DNA from: Thermoguttaceae bacterium
GTDB taxonomy: Bacteria > Planctomycetota > Planctomycetia > Pirellulales > Thermoguttaceae
Assembly: GCA_029975295.1 (NCBI GenBank)
Contig: JARKPK010000120.1
Coordinates: forward strand, 1-64,000
Direction of reading: 5' to 3'
Length of the DNA stretch: 64,000 bases
Part shown: in pieces, positions 26,726-36,113 of the stretch
Layout: each line of letters begins with the position of its first letter
How positions within the stretch are numbered: the stretch's first letter is position 1
Made by a program: the position numbers and the translations under genes
Notes under the pieces: generated by a model
Told to the model about the DNA's origin: nothing
What the model saw: the letters and a program-made list of their open reading frames with translations, nothing else
The model's database searches: none

Positions 26726-28573
26726 TCAGCGGGTGAGCTTTGATCGCTGCATTCGCTCGAACTCCATCATTTGTTCCGCCGGCGCGGCCGCCGGCTGGCC
26801 CGGTTGGGCGGCGCCGGGCACGCTGACGGCCAACTGCCGGTCGAAGGCGACAGAGTACCCGTATTCTATGATCCGCGCCTTCTGGCCGATCGCCGCGGCC
26901 GGAATTTCGATGTCCCATCGCAATAGGTTCTTGGGCCGTTCGGTGCGCAGGTAGAGTTCGTCGCTGCTGAGGGCGTCTTTCATGTCGCCGAGTTTGATGT
27001 GCCTTTCGTTCGGGCGGTCGTGGTAGGGCATGCGGTCGAACAGCCGCAAAGCAATGGCTTCGTTCTTGAAGTTTTCGACCACCAGCCGATAGCGGAAGCT
27101 CAGCTCGCGGTTGCCGCCCTGCACGGCCTCGGTGCGGCTGACCAGTTCACGTTGGGCGCGGGCCTGGGGATCGGCGCCGAAGCCGACGACGAACGTTTGG
27201 CCCCGCGCCACGGTCGGGATTTCGCCGCGGCCGACGAAGCGGCCTTCCAGATAAACATTGATCGGGCCGCCGAGCAGATCGTCGCTGCCGCTGTTGGTCA
27301 ATTCGGCCTCGCGATAGACATAGCTGGTCAGCACGGGCACGGCCACGTAGTAGAAATCGCTTTTGAAGCTCGTACGCATGATGCGGACCATCTGCTGATC
27401 AGCGCGGCTCGCCAAGCTCACGCCGTTGGGCAGGGGATAGCTGAGGCTCGGGCCTTCGACGTCGTGCGAGGGCGCGGCCGTGCGGAGCACGTCTTTGCCA
27501 ACGGCCAACTCGATCGACTGATAGTCGTTGGCCGCCGTGTTGGCCGTCCAACTCGAGGTGATCGCTTCTTCCAGCTTCATCGCGTTGCGCGTTTGGGCGA
27601 TTGCCGCCGATTGCCGGCCGCGGATGGCCTCGATTTGGCTCAGCACGTCCTTCTCCGACATTCGGCCCACCTGGCCGGCCGGGGCCAGCGAAACCTGAAA
27701 CGGCCCCAATCCGGGGCCGGCCGCGCTGAGGGCCGGCGAGGCCGTCGAAAGCACCAGCGACACGTTGGTCCAGTTCTCGCCGCTCATTTGTTGGATCAGC
27801 GCGCTGAGTTCAACCTCGACCTCCTTGCGGTCTTTGCCGGCGCGGAAGGTGTAGGTGGGCGACCAGCCGCAGCCGCCCACCAGATAGTTCAGGCGAACGG
27901 TTTCCGGACCGTCGCCCGTCTTCTCGACAAAGAGAACGGCCTCGCGCACGGCCTTCTGCGCGCCGGCGGTCAGCTCGCCTCGCTGACGCTGCAACAGCGC
28001 CAATCGCTTGTTGATCTCCTTAGCCGCCCTTTCGAGTTCCAGCGACTTTTCCGCAATCGCCTCGCGCTGCTTGAAGGAGAACTGGGTGATCTGTTCCAAC
28101 GCCTTGGCGTCGAGGAAGCCGCGGGCCAGGTCGGTCTTGGCCGTAGGCACGGCGAAACTCTCCATTTGATCGAGGTAGGCGATCTGTTTGGCGACGACTT
28201 GCTGCTGCTTTTCGTTGGCCTTGAGTTCTTCGTTGGCCGCCTCGATCTGATCGTCGAGTTTGCGGACCTCCTCGCGCGGCTCCTCGCCCACCGCCCGTGT
28301 GCGAAAGCGGACGGCGCGGATATCGACCCCTTCGTTTCCTTCGGCGAAGAGGGTCTCGGGCATCACCTGTTCGGGCAGATCGCCGACAACCACTTCCGCC
28401 CCGCCTTTGCCGCCTTCGACAGGCACGACGCGAGTCACCATCGCCTGCCCGCGGTAGAGCGTAACCTGCACGACTTTGCCGGCCACCGGCTTGGCCTCTG
28501 GCGCTGCGGCCCATGCGGAAGGTGTTGCAACACCCATAAAAACTGCGGAAAAGACAACCATGATCCGGCTCAT
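26726..28573 (-). CDS. Secreted DUF4139 (mucoidy inhibitor A-like) protein
   Basis: A 615-residue exported protein. ATG 28573 follows AAGGA and opens a signal peptide (cleavage near AWAAAPE). The N-terminal DUF4140-type segment (about 30-110) has VTLYRGQAMVTRVV. A long coiled coil occupies about 85-215. The DUF4139 beta domain fills the rest, with LNYLVGGCGWSPTYTFRAG and NWTNVSLVLSTASPA as family landmarks and an ending RIIEYGYSVAFD. The family is named for a fungal/bacterial mucoidy phenotype, and its biochemical role is not settled. The gene stands alone on the leftward strand. Confidence 0.85.
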   Translation of the reverse strand: MSRIMVVFSAVFMGVATPSAWAAAPEAKPVAGKVVQVTLYRGQAMVTRVVPVEGGKGGAEVVVGDLPEQVMPETLFAEGNEGVDIRAVRFRTRAVGEEPREEVRKLDDQIEAANEELKANEKQQQVVAKQIAYLDQMESFAVPTAKTDLARGFLDAKALEQITQFSFKQREAIAEKSLELERAAKEINKRLALLQRQRGELTAGAQKAVREAVLFVEKTGDGPETVRLNYLVGGCGWSPTYTFRAGKDRKEVEVELSALIQQMSGENWTNVSLVLSTASPALSAAGPGLGPFQVSLAPAGQVGRMSEKDVLSQIEAIRGRQSAAIAQTRNAMKLEEAITSSWTANTAANDYQSIELAVGKDVLRTAAPSHDVEGPSLSYPLPNGVSLASRADQQMVRIMRTSFKSDFYYVAVPVLTSYVYREAELTNSGSDDLLGGPINVYLEGRFVGRGEIPTVARGQTFVVGFGADPQARAQRELVSRTEAVQGGNRELSFRYRLVVENFKNEAIALRLFDRMPYHDRPNERHIKLGDMKDALSSDELYLRTERPKNLLRWDIEIPAAAIGQKARIIEYGYSVAFDRQLAVSVPGAAQPGQPAAAPAEQMMEFERMQRSKLTR

Positions 28574-29133
28574 AGAACGTTCCTTAACAAAAAAGGGGGA
28601 AATACCAACCCAAGATTAGACGAAACGGCCGCGGGCGGGGTTCCGTGCTCACGGCCTTTTCACGATTCGCCGCAAACCGCGAGCATCGGTGCGCCGTTCG
28701 CTTCCAGATGTTTGCACTCGGCAAATTCCACGCAGACAGCCCGACCTATGGCTGGCCACCGGAAGGCCATTTTGGGGCGACAGAAAAATGCCAGCCATGA
28801 GCGACATCGTTCGACTGAGGATCGATTGGCCTTGGACAGCGGTTGATCCGTTCGGTGTGCGCGGCCTGCTGCTTTGCCGTTGATGGCGGCCGCTCGCTTC
28901 GATCGGATTCGCTATTTGGGCAAAAAGCCGGCCTGCTCGTTGTCCGCAGTGGAAACGGCGCCCTTGCCGCAAATTGGCTGCCGCCAAGCGGTTGCTGCGA
29001 AGCCGCGCAGAGGGCAGCGTTTGCCGTTTTTTGCGACGCGCAGAGCCGAAGGGCGATGCGGCGCCGCACAAACCTCCTTGCCACGTGGACGACGAGACTT
29101 GGAGACAGACGCCGTTGGCAAACGAGGCTGAGA
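28574..29133. other. Intergenic region
   Basis: A 560-base gap between two leftward genes. It includes the promoter region of the DUF4139 gene and the 3' side of the esterase gene. No hairpin followed by a T-run, and no coding frame, could be supported. Confidence 0.35.
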
Positions 29134-30066
29134 CTATTCGACCGCTTTGTTCTCGATGAGCTTCTTCATGGCCTTTCCCATGGCCTCACCGATCAGGTAG
29201 TACGTTTCGGCGTTGCTGTTCCAGTGGTAGCCTTGCCCGGTGGGCGAAACCTCCTTCTCTCGCCAGAGGGCGCGCGTGCCGACAAACGCCACGTTCCCCC
29301 GAAACTCGGGATACTCGGCCACGGCCGCCTGCGCCTTCATCAGGGACAAAGCGCGAGGGTTCTTCTCTTCGAATCCGGTCATGCCGGTTTCGGCGATGAC
29401 AAAGGGCAGGTCCTTCACCCCGAGGTCTTTGCGGATATCGCGGATGAAGTTCGCCATGTTGCGTTCGTATTCGTCGTTGAAGGCCTGATTGATCCGATCG
29501 TTCCATCCTTGGTGCCAGCCGAAACCGGCCAGTTGGCAACCGCGGTCGCCGAACTCCGGAAACTCGATTTTCAATTGGGAGAGAATCTCTTCGGTGCGTT
29601 GCACGATTTCGGTGTAGTACGGGCCGACCTCTCCGCCCGAGCTTGGCGGTCGGAAGTCTTTGGCGAGGCTCTTTCCGCCCCAAGCCAGTTTGATCAGCAG
29701 GACGGGGGCGTCGCAGGCGTCGCCGATCACATGCCCGAACCCCAGCTCCGGCCCGATGCGATCGGGCTGCGCACCGTAACCGACAGTGAGTTTGCCCTTG
29801 CGCGTCAGGTAGTGAATCCACACGTCATCGCGGACGACCCATTGGCCGTTCTTGTCGATCAGGTGCGGGAACTTTTCGGGAGCGACCTGTTCCAGGCTCC
29901 CTTTGCCGTTGTTGCGTTTAGGGTCGGCCTTGATGAAACCATGCCCTTCCATATTCGACTGCCCGGCAAGGACGAACACCTGCACCGGCTTCTCTGCCGC
30001 CTCGGGGGCAATCGACCCAGTGAAGAAGATTGCGGCAAACACCGCGAAAGCTTTGCAGTGCGTCAT
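29134..30066 (-). CDS. Secreted SGNH carbohydrate esterase (sialate O-acetylesterase-like)
   Basis: A 310-residue exported esterase. Signal peptide at 1-24, then the block I motif LAGQSNMEG with nucleophile Ser37. Other family blocks are visible: LIKLAWGGKSL, FGWHQGWND, and a C-terminal GYHWNSNAETYYLIG with the probable catalytic His281. The domain is the SASA/DUF303 type that removes acetyl groups from sugars. It lies 49 bp downstream of a Tat FAD oxidoreductase on the same strand, so the pair is almost certainly one transcript and probably acts on the same sugar. The substrate cannot be read. Confidence 0.85.
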   Translation of the reverse strand: MTHCKAFAVFAAIFFTGSIAPEAAEKPVQVFVLAGQSNMEGHGFIKADPKRNNGKGSLEQVAPEKFPHLIDKNGQWVVRDDVWIHYLTRKGKLTVGYGAQPDRIGPELGFGHVIGDACDAPVLLIKLAWGGKSLAKDFRPPSSGGEVGPYYTEIVQRTEEILSQLKIEFPEFGDRGCQLAGFGWHQGWNDRINQAFNDEYERNMANFIRDIRKDLGVKDLPFVIAETGMTGFEEKNPRALSLMKAQAAVAEYPEFRGNVAFVGTRALWREKEVSPTGQGYHWNSNAETYYLIGEAMGKAMKKLIENKAVE

Positions 30067-30115
30067 GTTGACGACCTCGTTGAGTTGTAACGCCGACTTG
30101 GAACAGGCCCGATGA

Positions 30116-31936
30116 TCAGGCCGAGGGTGCGTAACCGATCAAACGCCGCAGTTCGCCGATATGCTTCTGACCGACTTCGCGCGGCAACGCGCGGTGCTTT
30201 TTGCAAAGCGCGGCCGCATAGCCGGTGGCGATGCCCATTTGTCCGCAGGTTTTCATCACCCGCGGCCCGCACAGGCCGATGTGCGAGCAACTGAAGCAGC
30301 GGCCGGCCATCATCAGGTTCTCGATGTTCTTTGAGTACAGGCTGCGGAAGGGGATGTAGTAGAGGCCGCCGGTGGGAAGGAACAGCGCCTTCGAAAGGAA
30401 GTCGAGCGGCGAACCAGTCTCGGCCAGTTGATAATGGGCGTCGATCTCGCGTTTCTCCTCGACCACGGCATCGGGAAACTGGCGCCGTTCGGTCATGTCT
30501 TTCATCGTGTAGATGTAGTCGCCCATGATTCGGCGCGACTCGCGCTTGCCGCCGACGAACGCCACGAACTTCAAAGCGACATCGGCGTTCTTCGGGTCTT
30601 TCTTGGCGTTGGCGAACGAACCGTAAATGGCCCGAAGCATGTGGTCGCGGATGCGTTCGGCGTCGTCGATCTGGTTCAGATCGTTGGCCGAATACTCCCA
30701 GTACCACTCGCCGTTGATTGCGGAATGGGTTTTGGCCACGGGCATGGCCCAGGGCACTTCGGGGAAGGCGGTTGGTTGGCCGGCATCTTCGGAGTTCCAC
30801 AGCAGGCTTGTGCCCATCACGCGGTTGTCGGCCGAGGCGGGGCTCCACAGGTCGCCGTGTTTGTCCCAGGCCTCGCCGAACTCGCGGTGCGATTCGCGCC
30901 CATAGCGGCATTCGGCCCCGGCCCAGAAGCCCAACCAGCCGTCGCCCGTGGCGTCGATGAATACCGGCGCGCGAAACCGCGTGATCACACCCGAAACGGC
31001 ATGGCGGGCTTCGACGCTCGCGATGCGTTGGCCCACTTTTTCCAAACCGATGGCGATGTGCAACGGGAACAGATCGGTCCCCGAGGCTTTCATCGAGGCT
31101 TCGCGCTTTTGCTGGGCCTTGATGGCGTCGGCATGGCCGTTGGGGTAGTGAGGGGTATCGATCAGCTTGAGAATCGCTTCGCCCTTGCCCGAGATGCCGA
31201 TCGTATGGACACGAATCTCCTCGCTGGCATTGCCTCCGAACAGGGGCCGATCTTGGATCAGCGCCACGCGCAAGCCCTGCGACCGGGCGGCCAGGGCCGC
31301 GGCGCAGCCGGAAATTCCGCCGCCGACGATCACTAAGTCGTATTTTTTCTCGGCGATCGGCTTGTCGGCCCGTCCGCTGAGTCGGTCCTTCCAGGCGGCC
31401 AACTGGCGGAGGTCGTCGTTGGGAAGCTGCGGCGAACGCTGCCGGCTGAAATAGACGGCGTCGCATCGACCGTCGAAGCCGGTCAGGTCTTCCAGTTCCA
31501 GCAGGACGTTCTTTGAATCGGCGATTTCGACCGCGCCGCCGTACTGCCAGTGCCAGGCCGCGCCTTCCGCCCCAAAGGTCGGCGCGAGCTTCGCGCCGTT
31601 GACGCTGACGCGAAACCGGCCCGGCGAAGGCCAGTTGCCCGGGCACCAATCGCGCGTCCGCACCCAAACATGCCATGTGCCCGACTGCGGCAGAGCGACT
31701 TTCGTCTTCGCATTGGCCACCGGTTTGCCCAGGCCGTGCGCGAGCAGGTAGCAGCCGCCCATCTGATGATAATGCTGCGTATCGAGCTGCCATCCTCCGC
31801 GATCGGCGAACGCGGCCGCTTCGACCAGCACGCCCGAGGCTTCTGGCTCGGCCCCGATCACGTATTGGAAGGGGACGGCCGAGGTCAGCCCCACACCGCC
31901 GACGACGCGAAGGAAGGTTCTTCTGCTGAACGCCAT
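30116..31936 (-). CDS. Tat-exported FAD-dependent oxidoreductase
   Basis: A 606-residue protein. ATG 31936 exposes a twin-arginine signal (AFSRRTFLRVVGG), so the enzyme is exported folded. Residues ~35-165 form a beta-rich domain resembling a carbohydrate-binding module (GTWHVWVRTRDW, FRVSVNG). The FAD domain starts at ~198 with the Rossmann loop GGGISG at 205-210, then NASEEIRVH, FIDATGDGWLG and a C-terminal MAGRCFSCSH...GQMGIATGYA element. It belongs to the FAD-dependent family widespread in planctomycetes and Bacteroidetes next to sugar genes. Substrate is unknown, but the binding module and adjacent esterase point to a glycan. Confidence 0.87.
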   Translation of the reverse strand: MAFSRRTFLRVVGGVGLTSAVPFQYVIGAEPEASGVLVEAAAFADRGGWQLDTQHYHQMGGCYLLAHGLGKPVANAKTKVALPQSGTWHVWVRTRDWCPGNWPSPGRFRVSVNGAKLAPTFGAEGAAWHWQYGGAVEIADSKNVLLELEDLTGFDGRCDAVYFSRQRSPQLPNDDLRQLAAWKDRLSGRADKPIAEKKYDLVIVGGGISGCAAALAARSQGLRVALIQDRPLFGGNASEEIRVHTIGISGKGEAILKLIDTPHYPNGHADAIKAQQKREASMKASGTDLFPLHIAIGLEKVGQRIASVEARHAVSGVITRFRAPVFIDATGDGWLGFWAGAECRYGRESHREFGEAWDKHGDLWSPASADNRVMGTSLLWNSEDAGQPTAFPEVPWAMPVAKTHSAINGEWYWEYSANDLNQIDDAERIRDHMLRAIYGSFANAKKDPKNADVALKFVAFVGGKRESRRIMGDYIYTMKDMTERRQFPDAVVEEKREIDAHYQLAETGSPLDFLSKALFLPTGGLYYIPFRSLYSKNIENLMMAGRCFSCSHIGLCGPRVMKTCGQMGIATGYAAALCKKHRALPREVGQKHIGELRRLIGYAPSA

Positions 31937-32355
31937 TTTGTTGTCTCCCAAATCAAACCGTGGAACAAGCAATGCCGGCTTGGGCACGAAAAATCTGCCG
32001 GCGGCAAAATGGTTGCGATCGAGTCGAGGTCGTGTTGGAGGGAACTATTCGTTGTGCGTGCGCCCCAGGTTGCTGGTTCGCTGCGTTCAATCATTGTGCC
32101 TAACAAAGCCGCTCATCACAAGAAGAAACCGCCGATCTTGTCGGGCGCGGTTGTTGGGGCGGCAACGGTCCGGCGTCCGTCGTTGCCCAACCCGATTGCC
32201 GCCGCAAACCGCAGCGAGATTGGTTTGCAAGCTTTGGCCGACTGCCGTTTCGCCATGCAGGCTGCGATCTGGAGAACGACAGAAGTTGGAGAACAATGCG
32301 ATGGGCAGGACAATGGGCGGCGCGCCAATAGTAAACCTAACGACTTAGTCCCCCA
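31937..32355. other. Intergenic region
   Basis: A 419-base gap between the leftward MFS transporter stop and the start of the leftward FAD oxidoreductase. It must hold the promoter of the oxidoreductase-esterase pair. No clear motif was found. Confidence 0.35.
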
Positions 32356-33741
32356 TCATTCCTTCATCCACATCCGCTCGATCTCTTCCAGCGACCGTCC
32401 TTTGGTTTCCGGCACCATTTTCCAAACGACCACCACCAGGACGACGCAAAACGTCGCGTACAGCAGGAAGGGAAATCCATGATGGAATCGCTCGACGAGC
32501 CAGGAATTCTCGTCCATCATCGGGAAGGTTTGCGAAACGACATAATTGGCCACCCAAAGCAAGAAGGTGGCGATGGCCATCGCTCGGCCGCGAACCTTTG
32601 TGGGAAAGATCTCCGACAAGATCACCCACGTTACCGGGCCGATCGACAATGCGAAACAGGCGATATAGCCGAGCATGAACAGGAGCAGCCACGGCCCGAT
32701 GGCCTCGGCCATGGCGGCCAGTCCGATGGCCGTCAGGCAGAGGCCCATGCCCGTTGCGCCAATGATCATCAGCGGCTTGCGTCCGACGCGATCGACGATG
32801 CCGATCGCCAGCACCGTAAAGACCAAATTGACCGCGCCGACCAAGACCGTTTGCAGCAGCGCGACGTCCATTTCGCTGCCGGAGATCGACTTCAAGATTT
32901 CCGGCGCATAGTACAGAAAGACGTTGATGCCCGTCACCTGTTGAAGCACGGCCAACGCGATTCCGATGATCAACACCACCCGCATCCCGGGCTGAAGGAG
33001 CTGCGCCAGCGAGGCGCTTTCCACGGCCAACGATTTTTCGATCTCGGCCATTTCGCGTTCGGCGTGCGCCGCGCCGGCCACTCGGCCCAGGATGGCCCGC
33101 GCCCGGCCGCTTCGGCCTTGCTTGGTCAGCCATCGCGGGCTTTCAGGCACGAAGAACAGGCAAACCAACAGCAACAAGGCAGGGACCGCCTCCGAGCCGA
33201 ACATCCAACGCCAGCCGATTTGGGTGTTCCACAATTCGTCGCCGCATCCCTGGATGAAATAGTTGACGAAGTACACCAACAGCATGCCGAAGACGATGGC
33301 GAACTGATTGATGGAAACCATTCGCCCACGGATGCGGGCCGGACTGATCTCGGCGATGTACATCGGGCTGGTCATCGACGCTGCGCCCACGCCCAGCCCG
33401 CCTAGGATGCGATAGAACACAAACTCGTTGAGTGTCCGGGGCAGGGCGGTTCCCACCGCAGAAACGAAGAATAGGATCGCGGAAACGATCAGGGTGTTGC
33501 GCCGTCCGAACCGATCGCTCAGCTCGCCAGCCAACGCCACGCCGATGAAACAGCCGACCAGCGCGCACGAGGCCGCCCATCCCTTTTCGGCCGGACTGAG
33601 CTGAAAGTGCGATTGCAGATACCCAATCGCTCCGCTGATCACCGCCGTATCGTAGCCGAAGAGCAGCCCGCCCAGCGTGGCCACCAAACAGACAAGCGTC
33701 AGGTAGGCAATCGATCCTTGCTCGCCGCTTTGTTGACGCAT
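32356..33741 (-). CDS. Sugar-porter family MFS transporter
   Basis: A 461-residue inner-membrane transporter with 12 predicted helices. ATG 33741 follows GGGGG. Sugar-porter signatures are present in order: GYDTAVISGA in helix 1, DRFGRRN after helix 2, ILGGLGVGAAS, PESPRWL in the central loop, QQVTGINVFLYY in helix 7 (the sugar-contacting motif), and PETKGRSLEE after helix 12. It is close to the XylE/GLUT group and probably imports a hexose or pentose with protons. It lies just downstream of the FAD oxidoreductase-esterase pair on the same strand and may import the released sugar. Confidence 0.92.
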   Translation of the reverse strand: MRQQSGEQGSIAYLTLVCLVATLGGLLFGYDTAVISGAIGYLQSHFQLSPAEKGWAASCALVGCFIGVALAGELSDRFGRRNTLIVSAILFFVSAVGTALPRTLNEFVFYRILGGLGVGAASMTSPMYIAEISPARIRGRMVSINQFAIVFGMLLVYFVNYFIQGCGDELWNTQIGWRWMFGSEAVPALLLLVCLFFVPESPRWLTKQGRSGRARAILGRVAGAAHAEREMAEIEKSLAVESASLAQLLQPGMRVVLIIGIALAVLQQVTGINVFLYYAPEILKSISGSEMDVALLQTVLVGAVNLVFTVLAIGIVDRVGRKPLMIIGATGMGLCLTAIGLAAMAEAIGPWLLLFMLGYIACFALSIGPVTWVILSEIFPTKVRGRAMAIATFLLWVANYVVSQTFPMMDENSWLVERFHHGFPFLLYATFCVVLVVVVWKMVPETKGRSLEEIERMWMKE

Positions 33742-34112
33742 CGCATCCCCCTTCGTTCGACCTGTGTCGCCGCCCGATCGAGCGACCGCGGCCCAAGCAG
33801 CCTGGGGCAAAAAGCAGCCTGAGGCCCGGCGGCGGCCGTCGTTCGCAGGCTTCCGCGCCCTGGCGACAATGTACTCGATCCAACGTCGCGTCGAAACCGA
33901 CCGGCGATGCCGCCGGCGACAAAGGCGGGATTATCGGCTGCGACCGGCGATGGGGGGCCGCACGCTTTGCGATGATTATTGATGCGCAGAACAACAGTGG
34001 ACAGCGGCCCGGCCGCGGAAGGCCGCCGCGGCGGACGGCCTGGAATTCCGCGGTTGCATCCTTTCGGGCGATCAATGTCCGAGGGGGCCGACGTGTTTGC
34101 CCGCAGCGGGCA
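33742..34112. other. Intergenic region
   Basis: A 371-base gap between two leftward genes. No gene, repeat or convincing terminator was seen. Confidence 0.35.
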
Positions 34113-35693
34113 TCACGAGGTGAAGCCGGTGGGCACGTCGATGGGCGCCGGTGGCAGCGTAGCGGGCAGTCCTTGCGGCGGATCGACGCGAAGTTTCATG
34201 CCCGGATCGTGCTCGGTTGCCAAAGTTTTTGCATCGGCCGTCGCGGGTTCGCCGACGCCCTCTACGCCGGCTTCGCGGAGCGAGGCCAGATAGGCCTTGG
34301 CTTCGCCACTGGTCGGTTCCACCTGCAACCATTCGAGCAGCACGGGGTAGGCCGCGTCGATTTGCCCGTTGGCCAGGTAGGTGGTAACGAGCCATCGCAA
34401 ACAGAGGGGATGACGCGAGCCGTTCAGGTAAGCGATCTGCAAATGGGCCAGGGCGCTGGTCCAGTCGCCGACCGATGCGTCGCAGGCGCCTTGCACCGCT
34501 TCGTGGAGCGGGCCGATCTCGTCGTCGGCCACGGGGAGGCGATCGGCGGCAGCCAAGGCCTCGGTGCGCCGATTCTGCTTGACATAAAGATCGAGCAACG
34601 CGCGCAGCAACCGCGGCGACTCACTCTTGGCCAGCGCTTCGTTGAGAATTTGCTCGGCGTCCGATTCACGCCCTTGCAACTGAAGCACCACTGCCAGGCA
34701 GACGACCGAGACCTCGGGCAATTCGGCCAAATGCCAGGTGCTCAGATCCACGCGACCGAACTTGACCGCCATGTCGAAGCTGCGGGCCGCCAGGGCCAGC
34801 CGATTGCGCTGTTGCATCACGTTGCCCAACGTCAGCAGAAGTTGCGCATCGAGCGGGAACTCTTCGAGGGCATGGAGACAAGCGTCAAGCAGGGCGTCGC
34901 CGGCGCTTGGCTCGGCCGACAACACCGCCAGCCGGCCGTAGTGGGCCTCGAGCCGTTCCGCGGAACCGGGCTCGGCGGCGTTTTCCGCCTCTTCGTAGGT
35001 CTTCAGCGATTGTTCGCTTCGGCCTAATTCGGCCAAGGCTTCAGCCGCGGCCAGCAGGGGACGAGCGGCGCGCACGCCGATGTCGGCCATTTCGCGTTCG
35101 GCCAACGCCAGATTCCTCCGGGCTCGGGCCAAGCGGCGTTCGGGCTGTTGGTCGCGGCCGTGGCGCTCGATCAGCCCCGGAGCCAAAGCAACGGTCATTC
35201 CGGCGGCGGCTACCGCCGGGAGCAGTGTCTCGCGGACTCGGCCCACGAACGTCAGGTCGCTGCGGCGAGGCATCAACCGCGGCACGGCGATCTGTTCGCC
35301 GGAGCAGCTCGGGTCGGTCGAATCGAGTTCGATCAGAACCGAATAAACCGAATCGCTGCGGGCCGCCGTCTCGATGAACTCGCGGAGCTTGGCGGCCGAC
35401 CCGTCGGCCAGTCGTTCGCCGGCATCGAGCCAAAGAATCCAATCGCCCTGCGCCTCGCTCAGCCCGCGGTTGCGCGCCGCGGCGAAGTCATCGGTCCAAA
35501 CGTGCTCGATCACCCGCGCGCCCCGGCGGGCGGCCATCTGCCGGGTGGCGTCTGTCGAGCCGGTGTCTACGACCAGGATTTCGTCGGCCAGGGCCGAAAC
35601 GCTGTCGAGCGAGCTTTCGAGAACGTCGGCCTCGTTGCGCACGATCATAGCCACCGTGACGCGGCAGCGGCCTTTTGCTTGCGATGCGTTCAT
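34113..35693 (-). CDS. Family 2 glycosyltransferase with TPR-like repeat region
   Basis: A 526-residue cytoplasmic protein. ATG 35693 is preferred because GGAG lies 10 nt upstream; ATG 35768 would add 25 residues and lacks a ribosome-binding site. Residues 11-120 form a GT-A domain of the GT2 type: AMIVRNEADVL, ILVVDTGSTDAT and ARNRGLSEAQGDWILWLDAGE. The metal motif is usually DAD and is D90-A-G92 here. From about 190 the protein is all alpha with TPR-like helical pairs to about 480, then a Pro-rich tail. Such proteins are thought to add sugars to surface glycans or proteins. It follows the tolC-like gene but may be separately expressed. Confidence 0.78.
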   Translation of the reverse strand: MNASQAKGRCRVTVAMIVRNEADVLESSLDSVSALADEILVVDTGSTDATRQMAARRGARVIEHVWTDDFAAARNRGLSEAQGDWILWLDAGERLADGSAAKLREFIETAARSDSVYSVLIELDSTDPSCSGEQIAVPRLMPRRSDLTFVGRVRETLLPAVAAAGMTVALAPGLIERHGRDQQPERRLARARRNLALAEREMADIGVRAARPLLAAAEALAELGRSEQSLKTYEEAENAAEPGSAERLEAHYGRLAVLSAEPSAGDALLDACLHALEEFPLDAQLLLTLGNVMQQRNRLALAARSFDMAVKFGRVDLSTWHLAELPEVSVVCLAVVLQLQGRESDAEQILNEALAKSESPRLLRALLDLYVKQNRRTEALAAADRLPVADDEIGPLHEAVQGACDASVGDWTSALAHLQIAYLNGSRHPLCLRWLVTTYLANGQIDAAYPVLLEWLQVEPTSGEAKAYLASLREAGVEGVGEPATADAKTLATEHDPGMKLRVDPPQGLPATLPPAPIDVPTGFTS

Positions 35694-36113
35694 CGGACTG
35701 ATGCTCCGGAACAAGCCGAGGGGCAGTAGTTCGTCCTCGCAGATCGAGGGCGGTTTCGTTACGCTCATTGCGGGAAGGGGCGGCAAGTGTACTCGAACCG
35801 CCTCGCGGGAATAAAGCCCGGTTTCCCGACCGAACCAGGCCGACACGGCATCGGGCGGTCGGCCCGATGTCGCTTGGGTCGCGCCGGTGTACCCGGCAAC
35901 ACGGCCGAGCATTCAACGGCCGGAGGTGATTCCGAGCCTTTAACCGCCGCGGGAATCACCGTGTAGATAAAATCGGATACCTCCGGGCGGGTAGTCTACA
36001 CAAAACAGGGAAGTGGGGGCGGCGGTGCGGGCCGAGTGCAGCGAGAGCCGCTATAGGTGCTGTAATCGGCACAAACGGCGTGGCGGAAGCGGATGGTCCC
36101 GGGGACCTCGGGG
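35694..36113. other. Region between the glycosyltransferase and the TolC-like gene
   Basis: A 420-base gap that contains an in-frame upstream ATG for the glycosyltransferase at 35768 and the perfect inverted repeat at 35925-35960. No gene is supported in the rest. Confidence 0.35.
35925..35960. repeat. Perfect 9-bp inverted repeat
   Basis: GGTGATTCC (35925-35933) and GGAATCACC (35952-35960) pair perfectly across an 18-nt loop. No T-run follows on either strand, so a factor-independent terminator is not supported. It lies after the efflux operon and before the glycosyltransferase, and could be an attenuator or a protein-binding site. Confidence 0.4.

Noticed and set aside
26999-28846. A 615-codon plus-strand open frame opposite the DUF4139 gene
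   Set aside because: The minus-strand protein has a signal peptide and clear family motifs; the plus frame has none.
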